The position numbers were made by a program, and so were the translations under genes. Shown here piece by piece: positions 28,901-42,506 of a stretch of 64,000 bases of DNA. The stretch's first letter is position 1. The number at the start of each line of letters is the position of its first letter. Source of the stretch: Alicyclobacillus contaminans DSM 17975. Lineage in GTDB: Bacteria; Bacillota; Bacilli; Alicyclobacillales; Alicyclobacillaceae. The notes under the pieces were generated by a model. That model had not been told where the DNA came from and ran no database searches. It was given only the letters and a program-made list of their open reading frames with translations. The stretch spans positions 1 through 64,000 of the forward strand of contig NZ_AUCA01000013.1 in the NCBI RefSeq assembly GCF_000429525.1, in the 5' to 3' direction.

Positions 28901-29616
28901 CCGTCATCGCGGAATTCGACGGTGTCATCAGCGAAATTCGCGAAACCAAGGACAAGCGGGAAATCGAAGTCACCGGCGAATCGGAGACGAAGGTGTACGC
29001 CATTCCGTACGGATCGCGCGTTCGTGTCAGCCTGAACCAGCGGGTGGAGGCGGGCGACGAACTGACGGAAGGCTCGGTGGACCCGAAGGAGATGCTCCGG
29101 GTCAAAGGCCTGCAGGGCGTGCAGAACTACCTGCTGCGCGAAGTGCAGCGCGTCTACCGGCTGCAAGGCGTGGACATCAACGACAAGCACGTGGAGGTCA
29201 TGGTGCGCCAGATGCTGCGCAAGGTGCGCGTGCTCGATGCCGGCGACACCGACCTGCTGCCCGGAACCTATGCGGACCTGTTCGATTATGAAGAGGCCAA
29301 CCGCAAGGTCCTGCTGGAAGGCAAGGAACCAGCCGTGGCCCGTCCGGCGCTGCTCGGTATCACGAAAGCGTCGCTGGAAACCGACTCGTTCCTGTCGGCC
29401 GCGTCCTTCCAGGAGACCACCCGCGTGCTCACGGAGGCCGCCATCAAGGGCAAGGTGGACCGCCTGCTCGGCCTGAAGGAGAACGTGATCATCGGCAAGC
29501 TCATCCCTGCCGGAACGGGGATGTCTCGGTATCGCCACGTGGAGATCACGAGCGAGGACGATCCGCAGCCAAACGCCAACGACGAGGTTTCCGACGAGGC
29601 GGTCACCGTCGAATAA
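25993..29616 (+). CDS. rpoC: RNA polymerase beta' subunit
   Basis: RpoC carries the active-site magnesium. The 1207-residue product starts like B. subtilis RpoC ([17 protein letters not shown]), has zinc site C-H-C-G and C-D-R-C-G near 60–80, the catalytic [12 protein letters not shown], and C-terminal [22 protein letters not shown] start has GGAGGGTG upstream. The tail after [15 protein letters not shown] is acidic. Confidence 0.97.
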   Translation: MLDVNNFEFMKIGLASPEKIRSWSHGEVKKPETINYRTLRPEKEGLFCERIFGPQRDWECHCGKYKRVRYKGVVCDRCGVEVTRAKVRRERMGHIELAAPVSHIWYFKGIPSRMGLVLDMSPRALEEVIYFASYVVTDPGDTPLEKKQLLSEKEYRSYREKYGYAFEAGMGAEAIKKLLVDIDLDKEVELLKEELRTAQGQRRNRAIKRLEVLEAFRTSGNEPSWMILEALPVIPPDLRPMVQLDGGRFATSDLNDLYRRVINRNNRLKRLLDLGAPDIIVQNEKRMLQEAVDALIDNGRRGRPVTGPGNRPLKSLSHMLKGKQGRFRQNLLGKRVDYSGRSVIVVGPELRMYQCGLPKEMALELFKPFVMKELVARGLAHNIKSAKRKVERVSPEVWDVVEDVIKEHPVLLNRAPTLHRLGIQAFEPVLVEGRAIKLHPLVCTAYNADFDGDQMAVHVPLSAEAQAEARLLMLAAHNILNPKDGKPVVTPTQDMVLGPYYLTIEIPGAKGEGNVYADPDEVLYAYQQGLIDVHARVALPARSLGKTSFTAAQQDAMLITTAGKLIVNEIFPKDFPYLHSGSKQNLLVGTPDETFVFEKGVNLRERIQQRPIPKAIIKKDLGNILAECFRRYGTTMTSEILDRVKRLGFHYSAQAGITISVADIVVPEQKATIIAEAEAKDRKLVQQYRRGLITDEEKYVSFSQIWSEAKERLSETLMESMDELNPIYMMATSGARGSNSQITQLAGMRGLMANPSGEIIQMPIKSNFREGLSVLEYFISTHGARKGLADTALRTADSGYLTRRLVDVAQDTIVRQIDCGTDKGLRVAEIRDGREVIEDLYDRLEGRVAFQDVYHPETGEKLVSKNELIDAATATRIVEAGIKEVYIRSVLTCRTRHGVCVKCYGKNLATGKMVEIGEAVGIIAAQSIGEPGTQLTMRTFHTGGVAGDDITQGLPRIQELFEARNPKGQAVIAEFDGVISEIRETKDKREIEVTGESETKVYAIPYGSRVRVSLNQRVEAGDELTEGSVDPKEMLRVKGLQGVQNYLLREVQRVYRLQGVDINDKHVEVMVRQMLRKVRVLDAGDTDLLPGTYADLFDYEEANRKVLLEGKEPAVARPALLGITKASLETDSFLSAASFQETTRVLTEAAIKGKVDRLLGLKENVIIGKLIPAGTGMSRYRHVEITSEDDPQPNANDEVSDEAVTVE

Positions 29617-29648
29617 AAGCATCTGCCTTGGGATCCACCGTTGGCCAG

Positions 29649-29682
29649 GGCCGCCCGGCTTCGGCTGGGCGGCCGCGCTTTG
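29649..29682 (+). terminator. GC-rich hairpin after rpoC, probable terminator
   Basis: GGCCGCCCGGC (29649–29659) pairs with GCTGGGCGGCC (29664–29674) around TTCG. The following GCGCTTTGG is only weakly T-rich, so termination may be partial. Confidence 0.55.
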
Positions 29683-29719
29683 GCCGCCGGTCGGACCGCG
29701 GAAGTTTTACACTTTCAAG

Positions 29720-29749
29720 TTGACAGCCCGTTCTACAGGGTGATAGAAT
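29720..29749 (+). promoter_or_regulatory. SigA promoter of the ybxF-rpsL-rpsG-fusA-tuf (str) operon
   Basis: TTGACA (29720–29725), 18 bases, then TAGAAT (29744–29749) preceded by TGA, an extended -10. Confidence 0.8.
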
Positions 29750-29799
29750 CTTTGAGTGTGCCATGAGCATGGGTGTTTATTCTGGGGGAGGCTTTTGCG

Positions 29800-30051
29800 A
29801 TGTCACTCGATCGCATACGCCTGGCGAAAAAGCGGACGATTGGGACCAATCAAACCACAAAGGCGCTCCAGCAAGCTGCGGCGAAGGTCCTGTACGTTGC
29901 GCGGGACGCGGAGTCGCGGGTGACCACGCCGGTGATCGCATTGGCGCGGGAGCAGGGCGTTGCGGTGGAATGGGTGGACACCATGCGTCAGCTCGGAAAG
30001 GCTTGTGGCATCGAGGTTGGAGCGGCAATGGCTGCCATCATCGAAGAATAA
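29800..30051 (+). CDS. ybxF: L7Ae-family kink-turn-binding protein (YbxF)
   Basis: This is a small RNA-binding protein related to archaeal L7Ae; the B. subtilis homologue binds kink-turns. The 83-residue product has the family pattern of a mixed alpha/beta fold with V-L-Y-V-A-R-D-A-E and W-V-D-T-M-R-Q-L-G-K-A-C-G-I. ATG at 29800 lies eight bases after GGGGGAGG. It opens the str operon, as in Bacillus. Confidence 0.93.
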   Translation: MSLDRIRLAKKRTIGTNQTTKALQQAAAKVLYVARDAESRVTTPVIALAREQGVAVEWVDTMRQLGKACGIEVGAAMAAIIEE

Positions 30052-30186
30052 ACGTCAAACGACGAACGGCGGAGGAACCGGGGCAACCCGTGTTTGTCTA
30101 CTCTTTTTATGCCAAAGTGTGAACCACCAGGCTCTGTGGACTTGATGACATCCGCTGTTCTTGAAATGTTGGAAGGAGGTGCAGTG

Positions 30187-30603
30187 ATGCCGACCATTAA
30201 TCAGCTTGTACGCAAAGGGCGCAAGGCGGTGGAGAAGAAATCGACGGCTCCGGCACTGCAAAAGGGATATAACAGCTTTTTGAAGGATCAGACGGACCTT
30301 CCGTCTCCTCAGAAGCGCGGCGTGTGCACGCGTGTGGGCACGATGACGCCGAAAAAGCCGAACTCCGCGCTGCGTAAGTACGCTCGTGTGCGTCTGACGA
30401 ACCAAATCGAGGTGACTGCGTACATCCCGGGGATTGGCCACAACCTGCAGGAGCACTCCGTGGTGCTCGTTCGCGGCGGCCGTGTCAAGGACCTGCCGGG
30501 TGTTCGCTATCACATTGTCCGCGGGGCGCTTGACACCGCGGGTGTGAAAGACCGGATGCAAGGTCGCTCCAAGTACGGCGCGAAGCGCCCGAAGAAGAAG
30601 TGA
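30187..30603 (+). CDS. rpsL: 30S ribosomal protein S12
   Basis: S12 sits at the decoding centre. The 138-residue product contains [19 protein letters not shown] and [19 protein letters not shown]; the lysines altered in streptomycin-resistant mutants (PKKPNSA and around DLPGV) are wild type. GGAAGGAGGTG precedes ATG at 30187. It is followed by rpsG. Confidence 0.97.
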   Translation: MPTINQLVRKGRKAVEKKSTAPALQKGYNSFLKDQTDLPSPQKRGVCTRVGTMTPKKPNSALRKYARVRLTNQIEVTAYIPGIGHNLQEHSVVLVRGGRVKDLPGVRYHIVRGALDTAGVKDRMQGRSKYGAKRPKKK

Positions 30604-30699
30604 CCACGTTTCAATGAGAAATCCGGTGCAACCGGATGGCGTGCGGACGGCGCGGGGTACGCCCTGCGCTGTACCTTGGTGTGAAAGGAGGCATTTTCG

Positions 30700-31170
30700 T
30701 TGCCACGGAAAGGTCCTGTTCCAAAACGTGACGTGATGCCGGACCCGATTTACGGGAACAAGATGGTGACGCGTCTGATTAACAAGGTGATGCTCGACGG
30801 TAAGCGCGGCACGGCGCAACAAATCGTGTACGGCGCGTTTGATGAAATCCGTCAACGCACCAACAAAGACCCGATGGAAGTCTTCGAAGAAGCGATGCGG
30901 AATGTGATGCCGGTGTTGGAAGTCAAGGCGCGCCGCGTCGGCGGCTCCAACTACCAGGTGCCGGTGGAAGTTCGGCCGGAGCGCCGCATCACACTCGGTC
31001 TGCGTTGGTTGGTGAACTACGCTCGTCTGCGCGGCGAGAAGACGATGGTCCAGAAACTGGCCAACGAGCTGCTCGACGCGGCGAACAACACGGGCGGCGC
31101 TGTGAAGAAGAAGGAAGATACACACCGGATGGCCGAAGCCAACAAGGCGTTCGCGCACTACCGCTGGTAG
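30700..31170 (+). CDS. rpsG: 30S ribosomal protein S7
   Basis: S7 nucleates assembly of the small-subunit head and contacts mRNA at the exit. The 156-residue product begins [16 protein letters not shown] and ends with [15 protein letters not shown], both family hallmarks. The TTG start has AAAGGAGG upstream. It lies between rpsL and fusA. Confidence 0.97.
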   Translation: MPRKGPVPKRDVMPDPIYGNKMVTRLINKVMLDGKRGTAQQIVYGAFDEIRQRTNKDPMEVFEEAMRNVMPVLEVKARRVGGSNYQVPVEVRPERRITLGLRWLVNYARLRGEKTMVQKLANELLDAANNTGGAVKKKEDTHRMAEANKAFAHYRW

Positions 31171-31200
31171 GACTGCGGGGATCCGGAAGGAGGGTGCTTT

Positions 31201-33276
<2,076 letters not shown>

Positions 33277-33296
33277 GGACAAGGAGTGAATTGTTC

Positions 33297-34484
33297 ATGG
33301 CAAAAGCTAAGTTTGATCGCAGCAAGCCGCACGTAAACGTGGGCACGATTGGTCACGTCGACCATGGCAAGACGACGCTGACGGCTGCCATCACCACTGT
33401 TCAGGCTGCGAAGGGTAAGGCTCAGGCGCAGAAGTACGACGAAATCGACAAGGCTCCGGAAGAACGTGAACGCGGTATTACCATCAACACCGCGCACGTC
33501 GAGTACGAAACCGATGCTCGTCACTATGCGCACGTGGACTGCCCGGGCCACGCTGACTATGTCAAGAACATGATCACCGGTGCTGCTCAGATGGACGGCG
33601 CAATCCTGGTTGTGTCCGCGGCTGACGGCCCGATGCCGCAGACCCGTGAACACATCCTTCTGTCCCGTCAAGTCGGTGTGCCGTACTTGGTCGTCTTCCT
33701 GAACAAGTGCGACATGGTCGACGACGAAGAGCTCTTGGAACTGGTTGAGATGGAAGTTCGCGAGCTGCTGAACGAGTACGAATTCCCTGGCGACGAAGTG
33801 CCGGTCATCCGCGGTTCCGCGTTGAAGGCGCTCGAAGGGGATCCGGAATACGTCAAGAAGATTGAAGAGCTGATGGAGGCGGTCGACAACTACATCCCGA
33901 CGCCGGAACGCGATACCGACAAGCCGTTCTTGATGCCGGTCGAAGACGTGTTCACCATCACCGGCCGCGGTACCGTTGCCACCGGTCGTGTGGAACGCGG
34001 TACGCTGAAGGTTGGCGACGAAGTGGAAATCGTCGGTCTGGCTGAAGAGAGCCGCAAGACGGTTGCCACGGGTATTGAGATGTTCCGCAAGCTGCTCGAT
34101 TCTGCGCAAGCTGGCGACAACATTGGCGCACTGCTGCGCGGTATTGAACGCAAGGACGTAGAACGCGGGCAAGTTTTGGTCAAGCCTGGCTCCATCAAGC
34201 CACACACCACCTTCAAGGCTGAGGTGTACGTGCTGACGAAGGAAGAAGGCGGTCGTCATACCCCGTTCTTCAACGGCTACCGTCCGCAGTTCTACTTCCG
34301 CACCACCGACGTGACGGGCGTTGTCAAACTGCCGGAAGGCACCGAAATGGTGATGCCTGGCGACAACATCACGATGGATGTGGAATTGATTGCGCCGATT
34401 GCGTTGGAAGAAGGTACCCGCTTCGCAATTCGCGAAGGTGGTCGCACGGTCGGTGCGGGCGTGGTCAGCGCCATCACGAAGTAA
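33297..34484 (+). CDS. tuf: Elongation factor Tu
   Basis: EF-Tu delivers aminoacyl-tRNA to the ribosome. The 395-residue product has [14 protein letters not shown] (G1), [12 protein letters not shown] (G3) and NKCDM (G4), followed by two beta-barrel domains. AAGGAGTG precedes ATG at 33297. It ends the str operon before a strong terminator. This is the only tuf copy in the window. Confidence 0.98.
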   Translation: MAKAKFDRSKPHVNVGTIGHVDHGKTTLTAAITTVQAAKGKAQAQKYDEIDKAPEERERGITINTAHVEYETDARHYAHVDCPGHADYVKNMITGAAQMDGAILVVSAADGPMPQTREHILLSRQVGVPYLVVFLNKCDMVDDEELLELVEMEVRELLNEYEFPGDEVPVIRGSALKALEGDPEYVKKIEELMEAVDNYIPTPERDTDKPFLMPVEDVFTITGRGTVATGRVERGTLKVGDEVEIVGLAEESRKTVATGIEMFRKLLDSAQAGDNIGALLRGIERKDVERGQVLVKPGSIKPHTTFKAEVYVLTKEEGGRHTPFFNGYRPQFYFRTTDVTGVVKLPEGTEMVMPGDNITMDVELIAPIALEEGTRFAIREGGRTVGAGVVSAITK

Positions 34485-34513
34485 TCCGCAGACGTCAACA
34501 ACTGAATGCGGTG

Positions 34514-34547
34514 AGGGGCAGGGCATTGGCTCTGCCCCTGTTTGTTT
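34514..34547 (+). terminator. Intrinsic terminator after tuf
   Basis: AGGGGCAGGGC (34514–34524) pairs with GCTCTGCCCCT (34529–34539), followed by GTTTGTTT. Confidence 0.9.
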
Positions 34548-34589
34548 GGTGTGATCGAGCGGAGATGACTGCCAGTTGGGGCGCCGCAC

Positions 34590-35053
<464 letters not shown>

Positions 35054-35126
35054 TTGAAGCCGCGCCCAGAGTGACACGCTCGGCGCAGTTGTGATACGTG
35101 TGATGAATGTATGAGGAGGTGCGCAT

Positions 35127-35756
35127 ATGAAAGGCATTCTGGGGCGGAAATTGGGTATGACCCAAGTGTTCACGGAAGACGGGACGGTTATCCCGGTGAC
35201 CGTGATTGAAGCAGGCCCCTGCATTGTGTTGCAGAAGAAGGATGCGGCGACCGACGGTTACACCGCGGTGCAGCTCGGGTTCGGCGACAAGAAGCAGAAC
35301 CGGGCCACCAAGGCGGAACAGGGTCACGCACAAAAAGCCAACACCGCTGCAAAACGCTATGTGCGCGAATTGAGAGACGTCGACCTGACGCAGTACGAAG
35401 TCGGCCAACAGCTGGGTGCTGACGTGTTCGCGGCTGGCGAAATCGTGGACGTCATCGGCACTTCCAAGGGGAAGGGCTACGCGGGTCCCATCAAGCGCCA
35501 TAACCAGGCGCGTGGTCCGATGGCGCACGGTTCGAAGTACCACCGGGGCGTAGGTTCGCTCGGTGCGATTGCGCCGAACCGCGTGTTCAAGGGCCAGACG
35601 ATGGCTGGCCGCATGGGCGGCGTGCGGACGACGGTGCAGAACCTTGAGGTTGTGCGCGTCGACGCGGATCGCAATCTGTTGTTGGTGAAAGGTGCAGTGC
35701 CAGGGCCGAAGAACTCGTTTGTGACGATTCGGTCTGCGGTGAAGAAGAGCAAGTGA
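35127..35756 (+). CDS. rplC: 50S ribosomal protein L3
   Basis: L3 is an early assembly protein near the peptidyl transferase centre. The 209-residue product starts [15 protein letters not shown] and has the extended loop [19 protein letters not shown] precedes the ATG. It lies 73 bp after rpsJ and 29 bp before rplD. Confidence 0.97.
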   Translation: MKGILGRKLGMTQVFTEDGTVIPVTVIEAGPCIVLQKKDAATDGYTAVQLGFGDKKQNRATKAEQGHAQKANTAAKRYVRELRDVDLTQYEVGQQLGADVFAAGEIVDVIGTSKGKGYAGPIKRHNQARGPMAHGSKYHRGVGSLGAIAPNRVFKGQTMAGRMGGVRTTVQNLEVVRVDADRNLLLVKGAVPGPKNSFVTIRSAVKKSK

Positions 35757-35785
35757 TTGAAGATGGAGAGAAAGGAGGCAGACGC

Positions 35786-36406
35786 ATGCCGAAAGTAGCG
35801 GTTTACAACATGAACGCTGAGCAAGTCGGAGAAATCGAGCTGGATGAACGCCTGTTCGGAGCCGCGATTCGTCCGGATTTGATGCATGACGTGGTTCTGA
35901 TGTATCTGGCTGGGCAGCGGCAGGGCACCCACAAGGTGAAGGGGCGTTCCGAAGTCCGCGGCGGCGGCCGCAAGCCGTGGCGTCAAAAAGGCACAGGGCG
36001 CGCCCGTCAGGGCAGCACACGGGCTCCGCAGTGGGTTGGCGGTGGCACGGTGTTTGGTCCCACGCCGCGCAGCTATAAATACAAACTGCCGAAAAAGGTG
36101 CGTCGGCTGGCGTTGTACAGTGCGCTGAGCTCCAAAGTTGACGCGGGTCGCCTGGTGGTTCTGGAGGATCTGCAGGTTCCGGAAATTAAAACGAAACACA
36201 TGGCTGCGTTGCTTAAGAAATTCAACCTGCAAAAGGCTCTGATTGTAGATGCGGAGAAGCAGGAAAGCGCGGCGTTGTCGGCGCGCAATCTGCCGAATGT
36301 GAAGTACACGGACGCCAACGGTGTGAACGTGTATGACTTGCTGCGCCACGACCATCTGGTCCTGACGACGGCTGCGATTCAAAAGGTGCAGGAGGTGTTC
36401 GCGTAA
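35786..36406 (+). CDS. rplD: 50S ribosomal protein L4
   Basis: L4 lines the exit tunnel. The 206-residue product has the tunnel loop [17 protein letters not shown] near 60–80. AAAGGAGG precedes ATG at 35786. Its stop overlaps the rplW start (TAATG). Confidence 0.97.
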   Translation: MPKVAVYNMNAEQVGEIELDERLFGAAIRPDLMHDVVLMYLAGQRQGTHKVKGRSEVRGGGRKPWRQKGTGRARQGSTRAPQWVGGGTVFGPTPRSYKYKLPKKVRRLALYSALSSKVDAGRLVVLEDLQVPEIKTKHMAALLKKFNLQKALIVDAEKQESAALSARNLPNVKYTDANGVNVYDLLRHDHLVLTTAAIQKVQEVFA

Positions 36407-36690
36407 TGGATCCGCGTGACCTCATCAAGCGCCCGGTGATCACGGAGCGTTCGACGGAACTGATGGAGCAGGGAAAGTACGTGTTTGAAGTGGACCGGCG
36501 GTCGAACAAGACGGAAATTCGCCAGGCCGTTGAGAAACTGTTCGGTGTGAAGGTGGAGTCGGTCAATACGCTGCGCGTTCCCGGCAAGAAAAAGCGCGTC
36601 GGCCGTCATGTTGGCTACACGTCCGAACGGAAAAAGGCGATTGTCAAACTGACGCCGGATTCCAAGCCGATTGAGATCTTTAATTCGTAA
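36406..36690 (+). CDS. rplW: 50S ribosomal protein L23
   Basis: L23 sits at the tunnel exit and docks trigger factor and SRP. The 94-residue product begins [16 protein letters not shown], the L23 start pattern, and has the basic loop around [18 protein letters not shown]. Its ATG shares a base with the rplD stop, so translation is coupled; GGAGGTG lies inside the rplD end. Confidence 0.97.
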   Translation: MDPRDLIKRPVITERSTELMEQGKYVFEVDRRSNKTEIRQAVEKLFGVKVESVNTLRVPGKKKRVGRHVGYTSERKKAIVKLTPDSKPIEIFNS

Positions 36691-36723
36691 TCCTGACTTG
36701 CCAAGGTAAAGGAGGTTGTCCCG

Positions 36724-37554
36724 GTGGGTATTAAAAAATACCGCCCCACCTCTCCTGGCCGGCGCTTCATGTCCGTCTCGACGTTCGAAGAAATCACGAC
36801 GGATCAGCCGGAAAAGTCGCTGCTGGCTCCGCTGCCGAAGCGGGCTGGCCGCAACCACCAGGGGAAGATCACGGTTCGCCACCACGGTGGTGGGCACAAG
36901 CGGCAATACCGCATCATTGACTTCAAGCGCAACAAGGACGGAATTCCGGCCAAGGTTGCGACCATTGAATACGATCCGAACCGTTCCGCGCGGATTGCGC
37001 TGCTGCACTATGTGGACGGCGAAAAACGGTACATCTTGGCGCCTCATACCCTCAAGGTTGGGGACACCGTCATTTCCGGCAGCGGCGTGGATATTCGCGT
37101 GGGGAACGCGTTGCCGTTGGCTGACATTCCGGTCGGTACCACAATTCACAACATCGAGTTGAAGCCGGGCAAGGGCGGTCAGTTGGCACGTGCTGCCGGC
37201 GCGTATGCGCAGCTGATGGCGAAAGAAGGCGCGTATGCGAACATTCGCCTATCCTCTGGCGAGATGCGGCTGGTGCGTTTGGAGTGCCGCGCGACCATCG
37301 GACAGGTCGGCAACCTGGATCACGAAAACGTGAATATTGGTAAGGCTGGCCGATCCCGTTGGTTGGGTCGCCGTCCGACGGTTCGCGGTGTTGTCATGAA
37401 CCCGGTTGACCACCCGCACGGCGGTGGCGAAGGTCGCGCGCCGGTTGGTCGCAAGTCGCCGATGTCCCCGTGGGGCAAGCCGACGTTGGGTAAGAAGACC
37501 CGGAAGAAGAACAAGGAATCCGACAAATACATTGTGCGCCGCCGCAAGAAGTAA
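36724..37554 (+). CDS. rplB: 50S ribosomal protein L2
   Basis: L2 is needed for subunit association and peptidyl transfer. The 276-residue product starts [14 protein letters not shown] and has the C-terminal [12 protein letters not shown] motif with the conserved histidine. The GTG start has AAAGGAGG upstream. Confidence 0.97.
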   Translation: MGIKKYRPTSPGRRFMSVSTFEEITTDQPEKSLLAPLPKRAGRNHQGKITVRHHGGGHKRQYRIIDFKRNKDGIPAKVATIEYDPNRSARIALLHYVDGEKRYILAPHTLKVGDTVISGSGVDIRVGNALPLADIPVGTTIHNIELKPGKGGQLARAAGAYAQLMAKEGAYANIRLSSGEMRLVRLECRATIGQVGNLDHENVNIGKAGRSRWLGRRPTVRGVVMNPVDHPHGGGEGRAPVGRKSPMSPWGKPTLGKKTRKKNKESDKYIVRRRKK

Positions 37555-37607
37555 GTGCGGTCTGAAACGGTGTTTGATGGGGATTCACGGTGGAAGGAGG
37601 TCGTATC

Positions 37608-37889
37608 ATGGGGCGTTCGCTGAAGAAAGGCCCGTTTGTGGATGACCATCTCATGAAGAAGGTCGAGGCGCTGAACGCGTCCGGCGAAAAGCGCGTGATC
37701 AAGACTTGGTCTCGGCGTTCGACGATTTTCCCGCAGTTCGTCGGTCACACGTTCGGTGTTCACGATGGACGGAAACATGTGCCGGTATATGTAACGGAGG
37801 ACATGGTGGGCCACAAGCTCGGAGAGTTTGCACCGACCCGTACGTTCAAGGGGCACGCTGGCGACGAGAAGTCCTCGCGTTCCCGGTAA
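37608..37889 (+). CDS. rpsS: 30S ribosomal protein S19
   Basis: S19 binds 16S rRNA in the head. The 93-residue product shows [15 protein letters not shown] and [16 protein letters not shown], both typical. GGAAGGAGG precedes ATG at 37608. Confidence 0.97.
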   Translation: MGRSLKKGPFVDDHLMKKVEALNASGEKRVIKTWSRRSTIFPQFVGHTFGVHDGRKHVPVYVTEDMVGHKLGEFAPTRTFKGHAGDEKSSRSR

Positions 37890-37917
37890 TCACGCCTAAT
37901 GGAAAGGAGGATGTGGC

Positions 37918-38259
37918 ATGGAAGCAACACAAACGCGCGCGCGCGCAAAGTACATTCGCATTGCACCGCGGAAGGTTCGCCTGGTCGTTGACCTGATTCG
38001 CGGCAAGCGGGTTTCGGAAGCGTTGGCGATTCTCAAGCTGACCCCGCGTGGTGCGTCGCCGGTGGTGGAGAAGGTATTGAAATCTGCCATCGCCAATGCC
38101 GAGAACAACCACAACATGGATGTGAATCGGCTGTTCATTAAGGAAATCTACGTGGATCCGGGTCCGACCCTGAAGCGGTTCCACCCACGCGCGCAAGGTC
38201 GTGCGTACAGCATCATGAAGCGTACCAGTCATATCACCGTCGTGGTGGCGGAGAAGTAA
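37918..38259 (+). CDS. rplV: 50S ribosomal protein L22
   Basis: L22 lines the exit tunnel next to L4. The 113-residue product has [13 protein letters not shown] near the start and the beta-hairpin tip [24 protein letters not shown] precedes the ATG. Confidence 0.97.
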   Translation: MEATQTRARAKYIRIAPRKVRLVVDLIRGKRVSEALAILKLTPRGASPVVEKVLKSAIANAENNHNMDVNRLFIKEIYVDPGPTLKRFHPRAQGRAYSIMKRTSHITVVVAEK

Positions 38260-38274
38260 GGAGGGATAAACGGC

Positions 38275-38940
38275 ATGGGTCAAAAAGTAAACCCTGTAGG
38301 TCTGCGGATTGGCATCATTCGGGACTGGCAGTCCAAGTGGTTCGCTGGCAAAAAGGACTATCAGGACCTGCTGCACGAAGACCTGCAGATTCGCAAGTTC
38401 ATCGCCAATCGGCTGAAGGACGCTGCCGTTGCGCATGTGGATATTGAACGGGCGGCCAACCGCATCAATGTCATCATCAACACCGCGAAGCCGGGTATGG
38501 TCATTGGTAAGGGCGGCGCCGAAGTGGATGCGCTGCGCAATCAACTGAACGCGTTGACCGGGAAGCGGGTGCACATCTCCATATCCGAGATCAAGGCACC
38601 GGATTTGACGGCGCAGTTGGTGGCGGAAAACATCGCAGGGCAGCTGGAACGCCGCGTGTCTTTCCGGCGCGCGATGAAGCAGGCGATTCAACGCACCATG
38701 CGCGCGGGGGCCAAAGGGGTTCGCGTGCAGGTGTCCGGACGCTTGGGCGGTGCGGAAATCGCTCGGACAGAAGGCTATTCCGAAGGGACGGTTCCTCTTC
38801 ACACACTGCGGGCGGATATCGACTACGCGTTGGCGGAAGCGCACACCACGTATGGCCGCATTGGTGTGAAGGTATGGATTTATCGCGGCGAAGTACTTCC
38901 GCAGCGGCCGCGCCAAGGTGCCGAGGAAGGAGGAAAGTAA
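38275..38940 (+). CDS. rpsC: 30S ribosomal protein S3
   Basis: S3 lies at the mRNA entry with helicase activity. The 221-residue product starts [14 protein letters not shown], has a KH domain (V-I-G-K-G-G-A-E-V) and the C-terminal [12 protein letters not shown] motif. AAGGAGG overlaps the rplV stop. Its end overlaps the ribosome site of rplP. Confidence 0.97.
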   Translation: MGQKVNPVGLRIGIIRDWQSKWFAGKKDYQDLLHEDLQIRKFIANRLKDAAVAHVDIERAANRINVIINTAKPGMVIGKGGAEVDALRNQLNALTGKRVHISISEIKAPDLTAQLVAENIAGQLERRVSFRRAMKQAIQRTMRAGAKGVRVQVSGRLGGAEIARTEGYSEGTVPLHTLRADIDYALAEAHTTYGRIGVKVWIYRGEVLPQRPRQGAEEGGK

Positions 38941-38943
38941 ACC

Positions 38944-39378
38944 ATGTTGATGCCAAAGCGGGTTAAACACCGCAAGGAACATCGCGGACGCATGACGGGC
39001 CAGTCCAAGGGCGGCAATGAAGTGACCTTTGGACAGTATGGCTTGCAGGCGTTGGAACCTGCATGGATTACCAACCGTCAGATTGAAGCAGCCCGTATCG
39101 CCATGACGCGTTACATCCGCCGTGGCGGTAAGGTTTGGATTAAGATTTTCCCGAGCAAACCGGTCACCCAGAAGCCGGCGGAAACCCGTATGGGTAGCGG
39201 TAAGGGCTCTCCGGAAAAATGGGTTGCCGTTGTCAAGCCGGGGCGGATTTTGTTTGAGCTGGCTGGTGTGAGCGAAGAAGTGGCGCGGGAAGCGATGCGC
39301 CTTGCTGCACACAAGCTGCCGATTAAAACGAAGTTTGTTCTTCGTGAAGAGGTAGGTGGTGAGGCGGATGAAAGCTAA
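38944..39378 (+). CDS. rplP: 50S ribosomal protein L16
   Basis: L16 contacts A-site tRNA. The 144-residue product starts [16 protein letters not shown] and has [16 protein letters not shown]. It begins three bases after rpsC and overlaps rpmC by 11 bases. Confidence 0.97.
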   Translation: MLMPKRVKHRKEHRGRMTGQSKGGNEVTFGQYGLQALEPAWITNRQIEAARIAMTRYIRRGGKVWIKIFPSKPVTQKPAETRMGSGKGSPEKWVAVVKPGRILFELAGVSEEVAREAMRLAAHKLPIKTKFVLREEVGGEADES

Positions 39379-39565
39379 CGAACTTCGCGGACTGTCGACC
39401 GAGGAAATCGAAAGCCGCATTGATCAGTTGAAAGACGAGTTGTTCAACCTCCGCTTCCAGCTCGCCACCGGTCAGTTGGAGAATCCCATGCGGATTCGCC
39501 AGGTGCGCAAGGACATTGCGCGGGCGAAAACGATTCTCAAGCAGCGTGAATTGGGCATCGGTTGA
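39368..39565 (+). CDS. rpmC: 50S ribosomal protein L29
   Basis: L29 is a small two-helix protein near the tunnel exit. The 65-residue product has [14 protein letters not shown] and the [15 protein letters not shown] motif. ATG at 39368, rather than GTG at 39356, gives the family start and has AGGTGGTGAGG upstream. It overlaps the end of rplP. Confidence 0.96.
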   Translation: MKANELRGLSTEEIESRIDQLKDELFNLRFQLATGQLENPMRIRQVRKDIARAKTILKQRELGIG

Positions 39566-39608
39566 GCGTTAAGAGGTGAACGTGGTGAGTCAGGAAGGAG
39601 GTTTTTCG

Positions 39609-39869
39609 ATGGAACGCAACTATCGCAAGGTGCGCGTGGGCAAGGTCGTCAGTGACAAGATGGATAAGACCATCGTGGTAGCTGTCGAGGAGAACGTGAA
39701 GCACCCGCTGTACGGCAAGACGATTCGCCGGACCAAGAAGTTCAAGGCGCATGACGAGAACAACGAGGCGAAAATCGGCGATACCGTGCGCATCATGGAG
39801 ACGCGCCCGCTGAGCAAGGAAAAGCGCTGGCGTTTGGTCGAGATTGTCGAGAAAGCTGTTGTGATTTAA
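39609..39869 (+). CDS. rpsQ: 30S ribosomal protein S17
   Basis: S17 is an OB-fold protein of early 30S assembly. The 86-residue product has [16 protein letters not shown] and the C-terminal [12 protein letters not shown] motif. GGAAGGAGG precedes ATG at 39609. Confidence 0.97.
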   Translation: MERNYRKVRVGKVVSDKMDKTIVVAVEENVKHPLYGKTIRRTKKFKAHDENNEAKIGDTVRIMETRPLSKEKRWRLVEIVEKAVVI

Positions 39870-39897
39870 TCTTCCCGACAGGAAGGAGGCTGCTCCC

Positions 39898-40266
39898 GTG
39901 ATTCAACCTCAAACGAGACTGGTTGTGGCGGACAACACGGGCGCTAAGGAAATCATGTGTTTCCGCGTGCTCGGTGGCTCGAACCGCAAGACGGCGAACA
40001 TTGGCGACATCATTGTCGCATCGGTTAAGAGTGCAACACCCGGCGGCGTTGTCAAGAAGGGCGATGTCGTGAAGGCTGTGATTGTCCGGAGCCGCCGCGG
40101 TGTGCGTCGGAACGACGGCAGCTACATTCGCTTTGACGAAAATGCAGCGGTCATCATTCGAGAGGACAAGAGCCCGCGCGGTACCCGTATCTTCGGGCCC
40201 GTGGCGCGTGAACTGCGCGATCGGGATTTCATGAAGATCATCTCCTTGGCGCCGGAAGTGCTGTAA
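39898..40266 (+). CDS. rplN: 50S ribosomal protein L14
   Basis: L14 bridges the two subunits. The 122-residue product starts [18 protein letters not shown] and has F-D-E-N-A-A-V-I-I and [12 protein letters not shown]. The GTG start follows GGAAGGAGG. The 107-bp gap to rplX is long for this operon. Confidence 0.97.
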   Translation: MIQPQTRLVVADNTGAKEIMCFRVLGGSNRKTANIGDIIVASVKSATPGGVVKKGDVVKAVIVRSRRGVRRNDGSYIRFDENAAVIIREDKSPRGTRIFGPVARELRDRDFMKIISLAPEVL

Positions 40267-40373
40267 TTCCCCGGTGTGCGAGGAGTTCAGCCCGCGCGGT
40301 GAGGCGCGCGGCAGATACTGTGTTTCGAGTGGCAGGGGCCTCGAGAGCCCGCGTTGCGAGGAGGTGTCGACAA

Positions 40374-40694
40374 GTGCCGAAGCTACACGTGAAAAAGGGT
40401 GACAAAGTCGTCGTCATTGCTGGCAAAGACAAGTCGAAGACTGGCACCGTGCTCGCGGTGTTCCCGAAGGAACAGCGCGTTCTGGTGGAGGGCGTGAACA
40501 TCGTGAAGCGCCACACCAAGCCGAATCCGGCGAATCCGGAAGGCGGCATTATCGAAAAGGAAGCGCCGATTCACGTTTCAAACGTGTTGCACGTAGATCC
40601 GAAGACGGGAGAGCCGACTCGGATTGGGCGGAAAGTGTTGGAGGACGGTACAAAGGTCCGTTACGCGAAAAAGTCTGGCGAAGTGATTGACTAG
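40374..40694 (+). CDS. rplX: 50S ribosomal protein L24
   Basis: L24 initiates 50S assembly. The 106-residue product has a KOW motif ([17 protein letters not shown]) and [10 protein letters not shown]. The GTG start at 40374 follows GCGAGGAGGTG. The preceding spacer is GC-rich and structured but no known element was recognised. Confidence 0.96.
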   Translation: MPKLHVKKGDKVVVIAGKDKSKTGTVLAVFPKEQRVLVEGVNIVKRHTKPNPANPEGGIIEKEAPIHVSNVLHVDPKTGEPTRIGRKVLEDGTKVRYAKKSGEVID

Positions 40695-40719
40695 TAGCCA
40701 GGTGAAAGGAGGGCTCACT

Positions 40720-41262
40720 GTGTCCCGGTTGCAGGAGCACTACAAGAATCACGTGGTGGGGGAACTGATGAAGAAGTTCAACTACACCACTGTGATGCAG
40801 GTGCCTCGAATTGAGAAAGTGGTTGTGAATCTCGGCCTGGGTGAGGCCGTTCAAAATCCAAAGGTGATTGATTCTGCGGTGGAAGACCTGGTGGCCATCA
40901 CCGGTCAACGCCCGGTCGTCACCCGCGCGAAGAAGTCGATTGCGCAGTTCCGCGTTCGCCAGGGGATGCCCATTGGCGTCAAGGTGACACTGCGCGGGGA
41001 GCGGATGTTCCACTTCCTGGACAAGTTGATGAACGTTGCGCTGCCGCGGGTTCGCGACTTCCGCGGTGTATCTCCGAAGGCGTTTGACGGCCGCGGAAAT
41101 TACACGCTGGGTCTGCGCGAGCAGCTGATTTTCCCTGAGATTGAATACGACAAGGTCGACAAGGTTCGCGGTATGGAAGTGGTGGTCGTCACGACGGCCA
41201 ACACCGACGAGGAAGCGCGTGAACTGTTGGCATTGATGGGCATGCCGTTCCGGCAGGCGTGA
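40720..41262 (+). CDS. rplE: 50S ribosomal protein L5
   Basis: L5 binds 5S rRNA and contacts P-site tRNA. The 180-residue product has [10 protein letters not shown] and [11 protein letters not shown] near the end. The GTG start at 40720 lies after AAAGGAGGG. Confidence 0.97.
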   Translation: MSRLQEHYKNHVVGELMKKFNYTTVMQVPRIEKVVVNLGLGEAVQNPKVIDSAVEDLVAITGQRPVVTRAKKSIAQFRVRQGMPIGVKVTLRGERMFHFLDKLMNVALPRVRDFRGVSPKAFDGRGNYTLGLREQLIFPEIEYDKVDKVRGMEVVVVTTANTDEEARELLALMGMPFRQA

Positions 41263-41294
41263 GAACGCAGATTGAATGTGGGAGGGACGATGAC

Positions 41295-41480
41295 TTGGCG
41301 AAAAAATCCATGATTGCGAAAGCAAACCGGCCCGCAAAGTTCAGCACACGAGCGTACACGCGCTGCCGCATCTGCGGGCGTCCGCACTCGGTGCTTCGCA
41401 AGTTCGGCATTTGCCGCATCTGTTTCCGGAACTTGGCCTACAAAGGCCAGTTGCCCGGCGTGAAAAAGGCGAGCTGGTAA
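41295..41480 (+). CDS. rpsZ: 30S ribosomal protein S14, zinc-binding type
   Basis: The 61-residue product is the short zinc-type S14, with C-R-I-C-G and C-R-I-C-F pairs and the ending [16 protein letters not shown] at 41295 follows GGAGGG by eight bases and gives the family start MAKKSMIAK. Confidence 0.97.
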   Translation: MAKKSMIAKANRPAKFSTRAYTRCRICGRPHSVLRKFGICRICFRNLAYKGQLPGVKKASW

Positions 41481-41510
41481 TCCGGCTCGTACGGAAGGAG
41501 GTTACGTTTC

Positions 41511-41909
41511 ATGGTTATGACTGACCCTATCGCCGACATGCTTGCCCGGATTCGCAACGCCAATCTGGTGGGCCACGAAAAGGTCGAGATTCCATCTTCG
41601 AAGGTGAAGCGCGCGATTGCGGAAATCCTGAAGAATGAGGGTTTCGTTCGCGACGCGGAATTTATTGACGACGACAAGCAGGGTGTCATCCGCCTGTTTT
41701 TGAAATACGGCAAGAATCAAGAACGCGTCATCACCGGACTGAAGCGGATCAGCAAACCGGGGCTGCGCGTGTACGTGAACCATGACAACATTCCGCGCGT
41801 GCTGGGTGGTCTCGGTGTGGCCATCATCTCCACGTCGAAGGGGATTGTCACCGACCGGGAAGCTCGGAAGCTGCACGTGGGTGGAGAGGTTCTCTGCTAC
41901 ATCTGGTAA
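41511..41909 (+). CDS. rpsH: 30S ribosomal protein S8
   Basis: S8 organises the 16S central domain. The 132-residue product has [14 protein letters not shown] and ends with the G-G-E-V-L-C-Y-I-W motif. ATG at 41511 lies nine bases after GGAGG; an in-frame ATG at 41517 is possible. Confidence 0.97.
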   Translation: MVMTDPIADMLARIRNANLVGHEKVEIPSSKVKRAIAEILKNEGFVRDAEFIDDDKQGVIRLFLKYGKNQERVITGLKRISKPGLRVYVNHDNIPRVLGGLGVAIISTSKGIVTDREARKLHVGGEVLCYIW

Positions 41910-41937
41910 ACACGGGGAACAGAACGGAGGTGTAAGC

Positions 41938-42477
41938 ATGTCCCGTATTGGTAAGAAGCCAATTCCGGTTCCAGCCGGTGTTGAAGTGAAGTTGGACGGT
42001 ACGGCCATCACGGTGAAGGGTCCGAAGGGGACGCTCACCCGCAATCTTCACCCGGACATGAAGGTCACGGTGAACGGACAGGAAATCCTGGTGGAACGGC
42101 CGAGTGATGACAAGCTGCATCGCAGCCTGCACGGCACCACCCGCAGTGTGATTGCCAACATGGTTGAAGGTGTGAGCAACGGATTTTCCAAGAGCCTCGA
42201 CCTGGTCGGCGTGGGTTATCGCGCTGCCAAGAGTGGCAGCACAGTGACGCTGTCGCTGGGATTCTCGCACCCGGTTGTGCTTGAGAACGTTCCGGGGATT
42301 GAGGTGGAAGTACCGGCTCCGACAAAGTTGGTCATCAAGGGCATTGACAAGGAACTGGTCGGCATTTACGCGGCGAAGGTGCGTGCTATCCGTAAGCCCG
42401 AACCGTACAAGGGCAAAGGGATCAAGTACGAAGATGAGGTCATTCGCCGCAAGGTCGGTAAGACTGGTAAGAAATAA
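41938..42477 (+). CDS. rplF: 50S ribosomal protein L6
   Basis: L6 sits near the GTPase centre. The 179-residue product begins [15 protein letters not shown] and ends around the family motif [19 protein letters not shown] precedes ATG at 41938. Confidence 0.97.
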   Translation: MSRIGKKPIPVPAGVEVKLDGTAITVKGPKGTLTRNLHPDMKVTVNGQEILVERPSDDKLHRSLHGTTRSVIANMVEGVSNGFSKSLDLVGVGYRAAKSGSTVTLSLGFSHPVVLENVPGIEVEVPAPTKLVIKGIDKELVGIYAAKVRAIRKPEPYKGKGIKYEDEVIRRKVGKTGKK

Positions 42478-42506
42478 GGCTGGTTGAGAGAAAGGAGTGA
42501 CACGGC

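Noticed and set aside
26038-29622. A 1194-codon open frame antisense to rpoC
   Set aside because: It mirrors the rpoC codon pattern: high GC at third positions removes stops on the opposite strand. It has no ribosome site and no recognisable domain. Similar antisense frames over rpoB (23016–24455; 24624–25880), tuf (33153–34721) and rpsC-rplP (37846–39420) are rejected for the same reason.
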